Shown piece after piece: positions 1 through 13,022 of a stretch of 64,000 nt of DNA (position 1 is its first letter; each line of letters opens with the position of its first letter). The position numbers were made by a program, and so were the translations under genes. The stretch lies in contig JAQQWL010000006.1 of assembly GCA_038363925.1 (NCBI GenBank), positions 4,940,501 through 5,004,500 on the forward strand, in the 5' to 3' direction. This DNA is from Apiospora phragmitis (taxonomy: Eukaryota; Ascomycota; Sordariomycetes; Amphisphaeriales; Apiosporaceae). The notes below the pieces were generated by a model. That model had not been told where the DNA came from. It searched no databases and saw only the letters and a program-made list of their open reading frames with translations.

Positions 1-1861
1 TGCTTCACTTGTGTTGCCGAGCGCAAGTGCGGTGCTTAGAGAATCAAATTGGAAACGAGTGGACTGAGAGACTAGCTCAAAAGAAATGGAACGAGACCGA
101 GGTGGCTCTCAGAGGATCATCAGAGGCATCGGCAGCGTCGAGTAGAGACGGCGGCGAGAAGAGGGCGATGACAAATGATTGATGCGGGTGGTTTGGCAGA
201 AAGAGGCGCTTCACTCTGTGTCTCTCGTGGTGGTGGTAAGGTAAAGAAGAAGAGGATGGGATGAATACAATGGGCTTGGGCCTCTCTCTCTTCTCTCGAC
301 ACGGAAGACGGAACCTGAGAAACGAACGAACGAGCGGGTCGATGGATGGATGGGGTGTGTGTGTGCGTTGCGTGTCTGGGTGTGTGTGTTGTGTGGTGTC
401 CGTCCGGGGCACTCAGCTGATTCAGGGAATCAGGAACGAAAGGTGCCAGGAAAGGCCAAAGATTGCGGGTGCAGTGGCACTCTTAGCGAAACAGGTCAAG
501 AGGGGCCCCTCTGGCCTCCTATTCGTCCGACTCGTCGAGCATGCGCCAAGGAGGACAAACGGAGGGTAACATCCTTGAACCGTCCAGGGACAGCGTCTCC
601 ACTCGGATCAGTGAGAGGATGGAAATGACCACTCGGTGCCCAGGGCACTAATCTGACCGTCTAACGATCTTATTATTGCTCACACCCTCTTCGGAAATTT
701 CAGCCCGGTCTCGGCCAATCAGACACGCCCGTCCAACCGCTAGAGGGACCATGGGGAGACACTGGCACGACCCCGGGCGTAGCTGGAGGGGGGCCTGCAG
801 GTGGGCAGTTGGCGCTCTCGGATTGTCGCTATCCCTGCAGCAGCGTGCGCTCTTTTTTAGTTGCAGTTGCAAGCCCCTTCCTTCAATGCAGCTCATCATG
901 GCCAGAACATTCGCGTCTATTGTCGATCAAAAGATAAACCCATACAAATGGCCTATCCGAGACATGAGACAGCCGGCGTTCTTCATCTTGGCATTCTTTG
1001 ACAGCCGTTCCATCGCGGCAGAAACAATGTGAGGAAAGCCACAGCCAAGGAATGAAAAGAAAAGAAAAAGCAGATCCAATCTCTAGCCGGACGATTTCGC
1101 CAATAAGTCGGAGATTTCGTACATACATAGCGCATAGGCTCTAAAATGGATTGGCTTTCTTGATTCAATGTTGCATTCAAGGACGGGCCTTGGCTGTGGA
1201 GGAAGGGTGCGTTGACGACACCTGAGAGGCGACACACCTGATGGTACGTAAAGTCGCAAGCAAAATGCTGCCGTCAATTCGTTCAATTCAACGCGAATCC
1301 AGCAAACCCCAGTCCGCCTGGAGCTCGCTGGAGCCTGTTTTCAAGCTAAGCCCCCGACTGCCCGAAGGCCGCCCCCCATGTTTACTGGTCCGCACCCTGT
1401 CAGCCAGCCCCCAAAGCTGCCAAGTATTGTTCAATGAACCGAAACAGGCCTTCAAGTGCAACGATACCCCCGCCTCTGCTTGATTGTTTGTTTCCCAGAT
1501 TAAACTGCCCGTATATTAACTATTCCTGCCCTTGCCTGTTTACCGAAATTAATTAACTTGAGGTTCCAAAGGCCAAATCGATGGTTTCGACATCGGTCAA
1601 AAAGCACACAAGAACTCTTGTTCGGTCCAGTCATTGGCCCAAACCCAGATATTGTTAATTCCCGGTGAAACCACTGCCGGCATAAGACAAAAGAAGAACA
1701 GATGCGATCGAACCCCTCCCTCCCTTACCCGCCTCACCAGAGCTGAGCAGAGCGGTGCCGCTGCGACTCTCGTAAACTTGGTTAGTGCGCGCTTTGAATG
1801 CTGTGTTACTTGACTAGATTGACTTTTGTAAAACCACGACTACGAGTAACTGTGCCACGCA
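1..1861. other. gene-free flank of normal composition
   Basis: No reading frame here looks like a conserved protein. The open frames are short, overlap in several frames and are low-complexity. The first 400 bp are rich in purine and GT runs, which could be the leader or promoter of a gene beyond the left edge on the minus strand; that is a guess. The composition is ordinary for the organism until about 1861, where it switches abruptly to very AT-rich sequence. Confidence 0.6.
353..398. repeat. GT-rich simple repeat
   Basis: An imperfect run of GT/GTGC units (two blocks of GTGTGTGTGT-like sequence separated by GCGTTGCGTGTCTGG). It explains the His/Thr-rich translation on the minus strand and is not evidence for a gene. 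Confidence 0.7.
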
Positions 1862-2193
1862 CCTACTTTAATTAAGACTCGCTTAGGTTTATTAATTAAA
1901 GTTAGTATTAATTATATAAATAAATAATAACTTTTTTTATTAAAAATAGCTTTTTATATAATAAAATATAAGAATTATATATAAAAAGTAATTAAATTTT
2001 ATAAAAGTTTTAATAAATTAATATTTTTAAATTAATAAATAATTAACGTAGTTTATTATTAAGTAGGCTATATTTTTAAGTCGGCCACTTTTTTTATATT
2101 TTATTATTTTTATATAAATTAATTTTATTTTAACGCTTTAAATTAATTAAAATTATTCTTTATTTAATTTAATACTTAATTTTATAACGTGAT
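1862..2193. other. unassigned AT-rich sequence at left edge of the RIP block
   Basis: This AT-rich stretch between normal sequence and the first recognisable LTR could be the truncated continuation of an older element. I could not align it convincingly to the other copies in the window. Confidence 0.4.
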
Positions 2194-2733
2194 TATAACG
2201 AACGTTATTTAATTTTTAAAAGAAACTTAGTAAGATGTACTAGGGTTTATATTAGTAATACGAGAGAGTATTTAAACGTGCGATAAAGGTAACGCTTCTA
2301 TCGATATAATATATAATAGCCGGGTCGTGACGTAGTAACAAGGGGTTAAGTAAAGGTATTTATATAATAAAATCGTTAAAGCTATTTACTTTATTAATAA
2401 GTTAAGATTAATATTTAAATTAATTATTAAAGTAGAAAATATTTATATAAAATATATAGGGAATATTTATTATTATATATTTAATCCCTTTTTTATTAAT
2501 TACGTTTATTTAATAATTTTTATTAATTATAATTAAGCTATTCGGTATTATTTTATTAAACTACGTTTTATTCTATTGTTACGTAATTTATTTTAATTAT
2601 TTATATTATTTTATCTATTCTTACTTACTTATAGTTAATTGGTTTTATCGTGCTATTATCGTAGTATTATAACGATGCGGCGGGGTTTATTATTATAAGT
2701 AAGTTCGTTAGCGCTAACGTACTTTATAAGTGA

Positions 2734-2818
2734 ATTAAACACATAAATAAATTAAACACATAAGTAAATTAAACACATAGATAAATTAAACACATAAATA
2801 AATTAAACATATAAATAA
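2734..2818. repeat. 17-bp tandem repeat, five copies
   Basis: Five contiguous copies of ATTAAACACATAAATAA differing by single transitions, directly inside the left inverted repeat of Fot1 copy 1. The first copy is partly the terminal repeat itself, so the array probably arose by slippage at the transposon end. Confidence 0.88.
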
Positions 2819-3713
2819 ACTAAATACTTTCGCTGTATTTTATTTTAATAACCTTTATACTTAATTTCTTTTATAATATAATATAGTTAATACTTAAAAA
2901 GAGAAGTAAATGCTTCTAGCTCTTTAAGCCTTTTAAAATAACTTAAAATTAAATCTTCGGCTTATAGCTTTAATATATAAAGTCCCTTATATAACCCTCC
3001 GTAACCGACGGCTTAGTCTCTTTATAAAACGCGAAATCTCTACGAAATTTCGAAAATTAACGGATTTAGAAGAAGGGGCGATTATAAAATATATAATTAA
3101 TTTAAATTCGCGATCGTTTCCTCCTCGACTTAGCGGTATAAAAGATATAACGAATTAATTACTCCGTTAACGCGACGCGGGACGCGTCGGTATTAATTAG
3201 GCTTCGAACTTCGTATAATAATAATTAGACCTCCGAACGCGTTTTAATCGAAGAATTAATTATTAAAGAGTTTTTTATAAAGATCCCGACGCGTATTACG
3301 TATAATTTACCCTTATATAAAATATAATTAATAAATATAGGATTTAAAAAGAGGATATTTATAATTTCGACGAGACCGGCGTTTTTATAAGCTAAATCTC
3401 GTCCGAAATAATCGTTATAACCTCCGATCGATACGGGAAGCCTAGGGTAATTTAATAAGGGAACCGGGAATAGGTTATAATTATTTAAGGCGTCGGATTA
3501 TACGGTTACGCTATCCCTTCGTATATTATATTTACCGGGAAAACGTACCTCTTTTTTTAATATAAAAATAGCTTATTATTAAAGGATTAAATAATCGTAA
3601 TTATTAAAAACGGCTAAACTATAAATAAAAAAGGCGAGGATTAGATTCGATATTTTAATAAATATATAAAGTCTTATATAAAAAGTATTTATCGCTTATT
3701 AGTTTTTAATAAT

Positions 3714-4209
3714 TATTACAGTGCGTATAGATTAACCACTACGCCATAAAGCAAAAGCTTCGGAAATAACTCTTCGGGTTATTTTTATCCAATTCTACGC
3801 CTTAAATGCTACCCCGCGGGGGGACCAACCCGCCGATCGTAATATTATACCCTCTCTTTAAAGGTATGCCCTTATACTTAAAGTAATAAACCCCTAGTAT
3901 TATATAATTTACTTAAGCTCGGTATAAAAAAACTCTAAAGCTTTTACACGGGTAACTAGTCCGTATAAAGCCTTACCCGCTTACTAGCGATCTTGCTTAA
4001 GTAATTAGAGAGAGCTCTTATTTAATAAGTATAGGAATTAAACCTACGTTTCTTATTTAATAAAGGCGAAGAGTTATTATATTATAATGCGTATAAATTA
4101 ATTACTACGCTATAAAATAAAAGCTTTAAAAATAACTCTTCGGGTTATTTCTGTCTAATTCTACGCCTTAAGTGCTACCCGCGGGGGGACTAACCCGCCG
4201 ATCGTAATA
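3714..4209 (+). mobile_element. TRIM-like miniature LTR element, copy 1
   Basis: Two direct repeats of about 130 bp (3714-3844 and 4080-4209) flank about 235 bp of internal sequence. The terminal dinucleotides are TA...TA where another copy keeps TG...CA, as RIP would cause. A 5-bp target duplication, ATAAT, is exact at 3709-3713 and 4210-4214. A purine tract AAAGGCGAAGAG lies 6 nt before the second repeat, in the place of a polypurine tract. The internal region has no coding capacity. The element is inserted in Fot1 copy 1. Confidence 0.85.
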
Positions 4210-7200
4210 ATAATTATAAGAGCTATTATTCGATAATTTTTAAGCTTTATTATAAAAAAAACTCGATTATTATACTCTATATACTTTTTTATTTATTATA
4301 TAAGCTTTAATTTTTTAATATCAGCTGTTTTCGTATATTAAAAAAGTTATATAAGAAAGAAATCGAGCGTTTTATACGGGCGCATCTTACTTATATTTTA
4401 AAGGAAGATTTCTTACTAGCGTTCTTAAAAACGTTCTAAGCGACTTTTACCGTTTTAAATATTTAGGGAGGTTTCTAAAGGGCGGGACTTATATCGTACA
4501 ACCCGGAATATATTATTTTATAGTTAAATATAAAGCTACGTACGCCGACGCCTCCGGCGACCTCTTTCGGCCTATTTATACCTTAAGAATTAAAAACTTT
4601 AAATAATTTAATTAAAGCTTAATTTTAAACCGAGTATATTAAAAATCGAATCGCGCGATATTAAAATAGCTTTTCGATATTAATTTTAATTAAGCTTAAT
4701 TAAATTATAAAAATTATAATGTAAGTTATATACCGGCTCGCTTTATTAAAAAGTAAAGTAATCGTATTATAAAAGGCGAATAAAATATTTAGCCGGCGCC
4801 GCCGTACGAAAAAAAAACGGCTATAAAATAAAAGATCACTTTATATATAAGCTAGAAAAGACGTATAATTTTAAAAAGATATTAATAAATAGTTATAAAA
4901 CGAATCGCGTTAAAGGATTCATCGTATAAAGACGTTTAAAACGCGTTTATAACGCTATTAAATCTACGAAAAGCCCGGGTATAATACTTATACTTATTAA
5001 AATAATATAAAAGTATTTAAAAATAAAGATTTCGATTAATTTTAAAATATTAAATACGTTATAATAAAATTAATTTATACTTATTTATACTAACTCTTAA
5101 GAAGTGTTTAATTCACTTATAAAGTACGTTAGCCGGTGGGGTAAGTCTTAGTGCTGGTTTTTATAAGCGCCTTAAGATATAGTGTCGCCGTGCCGAGGGT
5201 GGGTCTAGCTATATAATTAGGTTAGGTCGTAATATTATCCTCCCTCTTTTATTTATTCTATTTTTAAAATAGTTAATTATTATAAGTATTAAGTCTTATT
5301 ATTTTCGTCGAGACTTTTAATAAGTTCTCTTCCTTTTTATTTTTATTTATAATATACGCTTATTATATTTAGTCGTATTAAAAAATCGCGATTTAAGTTA
5401 GCTCGTTTTTTTACCGCTCGTTATATTAATTTAGTCGAGACTTTTAATAAGTTTAATTTTAACGTTATACTTTATAATCGTTATTTCTCGATAAAATAAT
5501 TATACGTTATAATAAAAGGTATTAATAAGTATAAAGAATATACTCGTGCTAGTTACGTTTATAATAGAACCGGTGTTTCGTTATCCTCTTTTCGTTAAGT
5601 ATAGGACGAGCACGACCGTCTTTCTCGTAAGGAGTCGGTTACGGAGACGCATTTCTTCGAGCTATAGCGTTAAATTAACGAAGCTATACCTCGTTTAATT
5701 CGTTTTAAAAAGTAGAAGGAAATAGCTCGTACTTAAGGTATAAAATTAATATAACGAGGTTTTCGTTCTCTAGACGAGCTAGAAAAGTTAGAGCGTTAAG
5801 AGTTTAAGGCTATCCTAGCCGTTTAAGCCTAGGGTAATTTCGATATTATCGATTAAAATATAACGGATTTTTCTTTTAATCCGATACTTAAGGTTATTAC
5901 TTAAATACTCGTAACTCTTTAGCGGCGTTCTTTAAGTATTTTTTAAGTTCTTAAGTATTATTTTTTAATAAGTAACCTTTTTATTAAACGAGGTATTAGA
6001 GGCCTCGTTTAGTTTTTCTTTTATTAATAATTCTCTCGATCTCGTATTCGTGCTAATTTATTTCGATTTCTAATTATATATTAATCGAGGTATCCTCGGC
6101 CGCTAATTCGAGTAATATAATATAAAATATAGGGTGTATCCGTATTATTTTAAGTAGTAATAATCGATAATTAGTTTTTAAAATAACTTTTACGATTTTA
6201 AATAATCTAATCTTTTTAAAATCTAGTTTATCGCTTAGTCGTTTAGTTTTAATATTTTATTATAAGAGATATACTCTTTCTCCCTTTTTTAAAGTTAATC
6301 TCTTTAATTTAGTTTAATCGACGTATTTATTTATTCGTTATTAAAGAAAGGTAAGGTTTTATTATAATATAATTTAGAGTTTTTTTAATTTCTTAACTTA
6401 TATAATCGTAATTAATACTAGCTTATTTTTAAGGGTTTTTTAATAATTTCTAAGTTATACTCGTAATTTATTCGAAACGGTAATATATGTATAGCTTTAT
6501 TATCCGCGTTATTATAAACGAATTAAGTTATAAATAATAATTATACTTAATTATCTTATTTATAATTAATATAATAGCGTAGGTATTATTTTAAGGTTTA
6601 ATTTATTTATTCGCTTTATTTATTCGTTTAAGTGTAGTAAGCCGTAGATAATTTATATTTAACACCGAGTTATGTTATAAGTAATTTTTAAAATTTAGCG
6701 GTGAACAGTTTATATTTATCGGAGATGATTGTTTCGGGCAGCTCGTACTAGTTGACGATTATTCGAAAGAACGTGTAGGCTAGGTCGTTAGTGTCGCTAG
6801 ACTTTTTATATAATAGGAAATAAGTATATTTCGTAAGCTTATTTATAATTATTAAGATATTATTATAATTAATTTTAATTAATAGTTTTTTTAATAGTGA
6901 TAATTTAATTATAAAATTAAGTACGATTATTTTTTATATTTTATTTAGCGGTAAAATTAGTTATAATTTTTCTTATAGTCGATATTTAACGGCCTTAGCT
7001 TTATTATAAAAGGTATATTTATTAATTATTTTAATTACGATTAACTTAAGGTTTTTTAATTAAATTATTTAATAATTCGGTTTTAAGTTTTAAATACTTT
7101 TTAATATTTATATATAAGATGTTTATAAAATTCTTTAATAAATTCTTTATAATACTATTTAAAGATATAGATCTTATTTTAATAAAAGGTAAAGTCGTCT

Positions 7201-9530
7201 CGGTTCTTAAAGTAATCTTTAATATAATCGGCGAGGTTAAGGGTTTAATTAAGTTATTAAAACTTAATAACTTAATCGTTATTATATTAAATATAACTCG
7301 TAATATTTAATTATTATAATAATATAAAGTTACCGTCCTAGTTATAGGTTAAGATAGTTCGCGTTTCGGGTGAGACTTCCTTTTAGTGATCTAGTTATCG
7401 GTTTAGTGCGTCGGCGCGACCGTTTTCACTACCCTTTCGGTAGATAATGGTAAGGTTAAATCTTAAAAGGAATTCGGACTATCGTATTTATTATTTATTT
7501 AATTCTTTAATAGTAATAAATGTTATAAAGTTCTTATAGTCGGTATAGACCTTTATTAGTTTTATTATTTCGTTAAAATAATATCTTTATTTTTTATAAG
7601 TTTTAATAATAGTTATTAATTTTCTATTATAGATTTCATAATTAAGCTCTAGTTTATTAAGTTTTTTTTAAAAACAAATATAACGAGATACGACTTTTTA
7701 TTATCGTCTCGTTAATTTAATTATTCTTTAATCGTATAGTTTAATATATCGGCTTTAATTTTAAAGGGTTTAACGAGGTCCGTTATGCGAAGTACTAGCT
7801 TATTAAAGATCCGCTTTTTAATATTATAAAAGGCTTTAGCTTTTTTTTCTATTTATTAGAATAGTTTATCCTTTTTCGTCAGGTTTATTAAAAGTGTCGC
7901 TATTTTACTAAACCCGGTGATAAAAATCTAGTAATAGTTAACTAGTTTTAAAAAGGATCTAACTTTTATAGCGTTTATAAGCGTAGGCTATTCTTTAACT
8001 GCTGAGATTTTTAAAGGTTCTATCCGAATTTTGCCTAAGGATATTATATATTTTACGAAGGTGACAGATCGTTGGTGAAATTCGCTTTTTTCTAGGTTAA
8101 TTAATAGATTAGCGTCTTGTAGCTTTTAAAGTATTAGCTTTACGTGCTCTCGGTGCTATTTATCGTTTTCGAAATAGATTAAGATGTTATCGAGATATAT
8201 TACGACGAACTTATCGAGGTATTCGTATAAAACGTGGTTAATTATTATTTAAAAGCTAGCTGATACGTTAGTTAAGTTAAATGGTATAGCTTAATATTCG
8301 AAATATTCGTATTTAATCTAAAACGCGGTCTTCTACTCCTTTTCTTTTTTAATCCGGATTAGGTTATATATATTAGGGAGGTTAAATATTATAAAGATTT
8401 TAACGCATAATAGCTTATTTCGTAAGTCGCCGATTAGGGATAAGGGGTAACGATTTTTAATAATAATTTCGTTAAGCTTTTAATAATTAATATATATACG
8501 TTATCTAAGTCTCCCGTTTTTGTTTTTTTTAGACGAAGAGGATGGGGAAGTCTATTAATAATGTGGATAGTTATATAATTCTTTTTTCGAGGTTTTTTAT
8601 AATATATTTTTAAGGCTTGTTTATGCTCCTAGTTAAGTTTATATATAGGTATAAATAGGGGTTTTTTCTTATTTCTAAGGGGTATTTTATAATTTTACCG
8701 TATATAAAGCGGTAAGCTTGTTTTTAATTTTTTATTAAAAAAGGCTTCGAATTACCGGTACTCTTTTAATATAATCGTTATAATGTTCACCTTAAGCTTT
8801 TTAATAATAATATATATTTTAAAGACTTTAAGTTTATTAAAGGGTCGCTTTTTAAACTATTATTTATTAATTAAACCTTTTTTTAATATATTTTATTAAA
8901 GTTAACTTATTTTTTAATTAATTTTAAAATTATTTACCCGTAATTAAGGTATTTTTAAAATTATATCGTATTTTATAACGTTCGTAATATTATATATAAT
9001 TCGTTTATATTATTTATTAATATTAATCGAAATGTTCGCGACTTTGTTTTATATATTTTTATTATTATAAATTATAAATCCTTTATTAATAGTTTTAAAT
9101 CGGTATAGGGCGTTTTATTATTATTATTCGAATTTAAGGTAATTAATAATTCGTAATAAAATATAATTTCTTTACGTTCCGCTATCGAGTAACGCTTTAA
9201 TATAACCTTTTTTTATACTTATTATTAATATAATGTAGTCGTGGATAGCTCGATTATCCGTTATTTAATATAAGGACCTATCTTAGCCCCCCTGTTATTA
9301 TCCTTTTATAGTAGGCGGCGTTTATTTTTTAGGCGTTATTTTTATAGGTAATTAATTATTTTTTACGATCGATTATCGTGTTATTATTATAGTTCTTTTT
9401 ATTCTTTATAAAGTATTTCTTAATATATTAATAAAAGTGTTTCTATACCTTTTCTTTATATAAAGTATTATTTTTAATACTTAAAATTCTAGTTTTTTAA
9501 ATAATTTAAACGTTTATTAAGTTCGTTATA

Positions 9531-11361
9531 ATATACCTCACAAGCGAGCTATATATATAAACGAGCTGCGCATTTTTTATTATTAAATCTTATAAGTTAT
9601 AAATTAATTTAATTATAACGCTTAGAACTAATTAAATATATTAATAATTATTATTTTTAAAGATTTTTATATTATTCTAATAAGTACGCGTATTATACCC
9701 GGGCTCTCCGCAGATTCTATAGCGTTATAAACGTGTCTTAAACGTCCTCGTATAATTACTCCTCCGACGCGATTCGTTTTATAACTATTTATTAACGTCC
9801 TTTTAAAACTATAAGTCTTTTTTAATTTATATATAAAGTGATCCTTCATCCTATAGCCGTTTTTTTTATACGGCGGCGCCGGCTAAACATCTTATTTACT
9901 TTTCGAAGTGTCGCGTTTTTACCTTTTAAAAGAGTAACTCGGTATATAACTTACGTTATAGCCTTTATAATTTAGTTAAAACTAATTAAAATAAATATTG
10001 AAGAGCTATTTTAATACCGTACGATACGGTTTTAAACGTATTCGGTTTAAAACTAAGCTTTAATCGAGTTATTTAAGGTTTTTAATTCCTAAGGGATAAG
10101 TAGGCCGGAAAACGTCCCTAAAGGTATTAAAATATATAGTTTTATATTTAATTATAAAATAATATATTCCGGATTATACGAGATAATTCCTATTTTTTAA
10201 AAGCTTTTTTATATATTTAAAACGGTAAAAATCGCTTAGAACGCTTTTAAAAACGCTGGTAAGAAGTCCCCCTTAAAGATATAAGTAATATACGCCCGTA
10301 TAAAAACTTTAATTTCTTTCTCGTACGCGTTTTTTAACGTATAAAAACAGCTAATATTAAAAGGTTAAAGCTTATACGACGAATAAAAAAGTATATAAAG
10401 TATAATAATCGAGTTCTTTTTATAATAAAGCTTAAAAGCTATCGAATAATAGCTTTCGTAGCCGTCTAAAACTAAGAGGTAATAACGACCCTTCGTATAA
10501 AACCTAATATATTAATTAAAGTATCGAATCTAGTTCTCGCCTCTTTTATTTATAATTTAATTATTTTTAATAATTACGATCACTTAATCCTTCGATAATA
10601 GGTTATTTTTATATTAAAAAAAGAGATACGTTTTCTTAGTAAAAATAATATATAAAGGGATAGCGTAATTATTTAATCTAACGCCTTAAATAATTATAAC
10701 TTATTCCCGGTTCCCTTATTATATTACCTTAGGCTTTCCGCGTTAATCGGAGGTAGTTACGATTATTTCGAACGAGATTTAACTTATAAAAAACCCAGTC
10801 TCGTTAAAGTTATATATATCCTCTTTTCATATCTCATATTTATAAATTATATTCCGTACGAAAATAAACTACGCGTAATACGCGTTAAAATCTTTATAAA
10901 AAACTCTTTAATAATTAATTCTTCGATTAAAACGCGTCTAGAAGTCTAGTTATTATTATATAAAGTTAAAGGCCTAGTTAACGCCGACGCGTCCCGCGTC
11001 GCGTAAACTAAATAATTAATTCGCTATATCTTTTATATTACTTAATCGGGGGAAAAACGATCGTATATTTAAGTTAATAATATATCGAATAATTAATGCC
11101 TTTTTAAAATTAAAAAGCTTTCGAGAATTTATAGAAACTTCGGATCGTGATCGAATTCCGCGTCGTCGGCTGCGTAATATTAACTCTAAAACATGATATA
11201 TCGCTGCAGCTTTTCGTATACATAATTTCGAGTTATTTTAAAGCGCTTAAAGCGCTAAATTAAACCTTTTTTCTTTATTTTTTAATTCTATACTTATTAA
11301 AGGAGAAAAGTTAATTATAAGAAACTTAATTAAAAGTACGCAGCTCGCTTATAGGGTACGT
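9531..11361 (-). mobile_element. Fot1/pogo-type DNA transposon copy 2, RIP-inactivated
   Basis: This 1831-bp element is flanked by TA (9529-9530 and 11362-11363). The uninterrupted paralogue near 24800 shows the empty site. Its termini (right end, complement ACGTACCCTATAAGCGAGCT; left end ATATACCTCACAAGCGAGCT) differ from each other and from copy 1 only by transitions, so the copies are one family. The minus strand encodes degenerate transposase. An F-N-E-T-G motif lies near 10790, where the first catalytic Asp of FDETG has become Asn by a G-to-A change. The longest surviving frame is 60 codons (9667-9849) and matches the C-terminal block of copy 1. Confidence 0.87.
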
Positions 11362-11693
11362 TAATTTATAAGCGTTTTAAAGGTTTTTTAATATATTAAG
11401 GGTTTTTTTTCTATCGGGTATATACCTATACGTTTTAAAGGTATTAAGCGCTTTTTTTTTAAAATATTTATAAGCTCGCGATTTTTTTAAGCGTATTTTA
11501 AGTATTAATCTTCGAAATATTCCTTTTAATCCTGTCCTTTTAAATACTACCGTCGTAACTACCGTAAATCTTTTTATATTAATAAGTACGCGCGTTATGC
11601 GTTAAGGATTAATATCCGGATTTTCTTATTAATATAATTAAGGTATAGTTATATAATAAATTACTTATTAATTTTTTAAAGAAACTATTTATG

Positions 11694-11823
11694 TATTACA
11701 GTATATGTGGACTAACCACTGCGCCACAAAGCAAAAGCTTCGGAAATGACTCTTCTGGTCTTTTCTGTCCAATTCTACGCCTTAAGTGCTACCCCGCGGG
11801 GGACCAACCCGCCGATCGTAATA
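11694..11823 (+). mobile_element. solo LTR of the TRIM-like element
   Basis: A single 130-bp repeat, the least RIP-mutated copy of the family, runs from TATTACAGTATATG to CGATCGTAATA. Exact 5-bp duplications, TTATG, flank it (11689-11693 and 11824-11828). The paralogous Gypsy segment near 25120-25140 reads straight through (ATTATTCGTGCTCGAG) and gives the empty site. Solo LTRs arise by recombination between the two LTRs of a full element, which supports the LTR nature of the repeat. Confidence 0.88.
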
Positions 11824-13022
11824 TTATGCTCGAGTTTTTTCGCGAGGTGTTTCATATAAACATCGTATATATATAAAATTTATAAGAACGTGAAATATTT
11901 TTTATACGTAAAAGAGATTCGGATATTATTTCTTATTACGTAATTACCGTGGATTTTTTAATTAAACTTAGTTATAATAAGTATTTAACGTAGGTATTTT
12001 AAATCGAGGTAAAAGATATAAGGGATAGTTAATTATTTATCGGTTTTTAAGTTTTTAAATTTAGCGATCTCGTTTATTAGCTCGTTTATAATTTATTAAT
12101 TATTTTAACCGGTTTATAATATCTTCCGTTGAATTACTATTTTCGTTATATAGGGGGGGTTATTCTTTTCGTATTATCGCGACGTTTCGGTTATAGTTTC
12201 CATTTTTTTAAAGGTTTTAAGCAATTATTCGGTGTTTTCTTTATTTACTAAGTAAGAAATATATTAATTATTATAATAAGCTATATAAAATAAATTATTA
12301 TATTTAATAATAATATTATTACTTTTATTAATTATTATAAAAGTGTTTTTTATTTTAATAGCGTTAATATATTATTATTTTTTAAAACTTTTCGAAAGGT
12401 TTCTTTTATGCCCGATATTTTTAAGTATAATATCCGTATTTTTAATAATTATAATAAATAACGTGCTACTTTTTATTATATTTATTATACTTAATAATAT
12501 TAAAATCTATAGGTTTATTATAATAATTATACGTTATATTATTTTTTAACGGTATATTATTATAGTAACGTGGTCGCTTTATATTAGTTTAAATTCGACC
12601 GGTTTATCGTTATTACCCGCTTTACTTCTTACGGCGGCGTTTATATATATAATAATTTTAATAGTAAGTTTTATATACGAAAAGAAATTATTAAAGGTAT
12701 TAAGCCGGCTAAGTATATTTTAAACGTTTTTTTTAATTCCCGGTAATATATTATAATTTTCGTAACTTCGGTATAATTTAGTTAAGTTATAATACGTTAA
12801 AATTCGGCGGTATAGAAAATAGCTAATCTTTTTTGTTTAAAAATCTTTAATTCTTTTTTTATTTATCGCTTTTCGTTAAGGTTTTAAAAAAAAGAATTTA
12901 AAAATTTATTCGAAATTATTCTAATTTTCGAAAATTCGTTATACCTTTACAGGGTATAATTTAATTTATTAATCGTTTTTTATAAAACTATTAATAAGCT
13001 TTAATTTAAATAAAGAATACGC

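Larger units (their letters stand above)
2717..5129 (+). mobile_element. Fot1/pogo-type DNA transposon copy 1, RIP-inactivated
   Basis: The ends are a perfect 26-bp terminal inverted repeat beginning ACGTACTTTATAAGTGAATT, flanked by TA at 2715-2716 and 5130-5131. The uninterrupted LTR near 27340 serves as the empty site. Reading + around 3365-3560 gives a degenerate FDETG motif followed by blocks resembling the SDR.GKP...GNRE...YAIP..IIF region of fungal Fot1 DDE transposases. A second conserved stretch (KDHFIYKL, then INSYKTNRV) lies at about 4848-4920 and recurs in copy 2. Many stop codons disrupt it. Without the TRIM nested at 3714-4209 the element is about 1.9 kb, the usual size for Fot1. 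Confidence 0.88.
2194..5234 (-). repeat. 3' LTR of reverse Gypsy copy A, split by a Fot1 element
   Basis: Read on the minus strand, the LTR begins at 5234 with TATTACGACC (TGTTACGACC before RIP, as in the less mutated LTR starting at 27443) and ends at 2194 with CGTTATA. A purine-rich tract lies just upstream on the minus strand (its complement TTATCCTCCCTC follows 5234), which marks this as the 3' LTR. Subtracting the 2413-bp Fot1 insertion and its TA duplication leaves about 626 bp, close to the other LTRs of the family. Confidence 0.75.

Noticed and set aside
7119..7310. 63-codon + frame in the RIP block (Ile/Leu/Lys-rich)
   Set aside because: An AT-rich chance frame on the strand opposite to the degenerate Gypsy pol.
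11691..11876. 61-codon + frame beginning in the solo TRIM LTR
   Set aside because: It lies wholly in the LTR and its flank, is not shared as an open frame by the other copies, and has no family resemblance.
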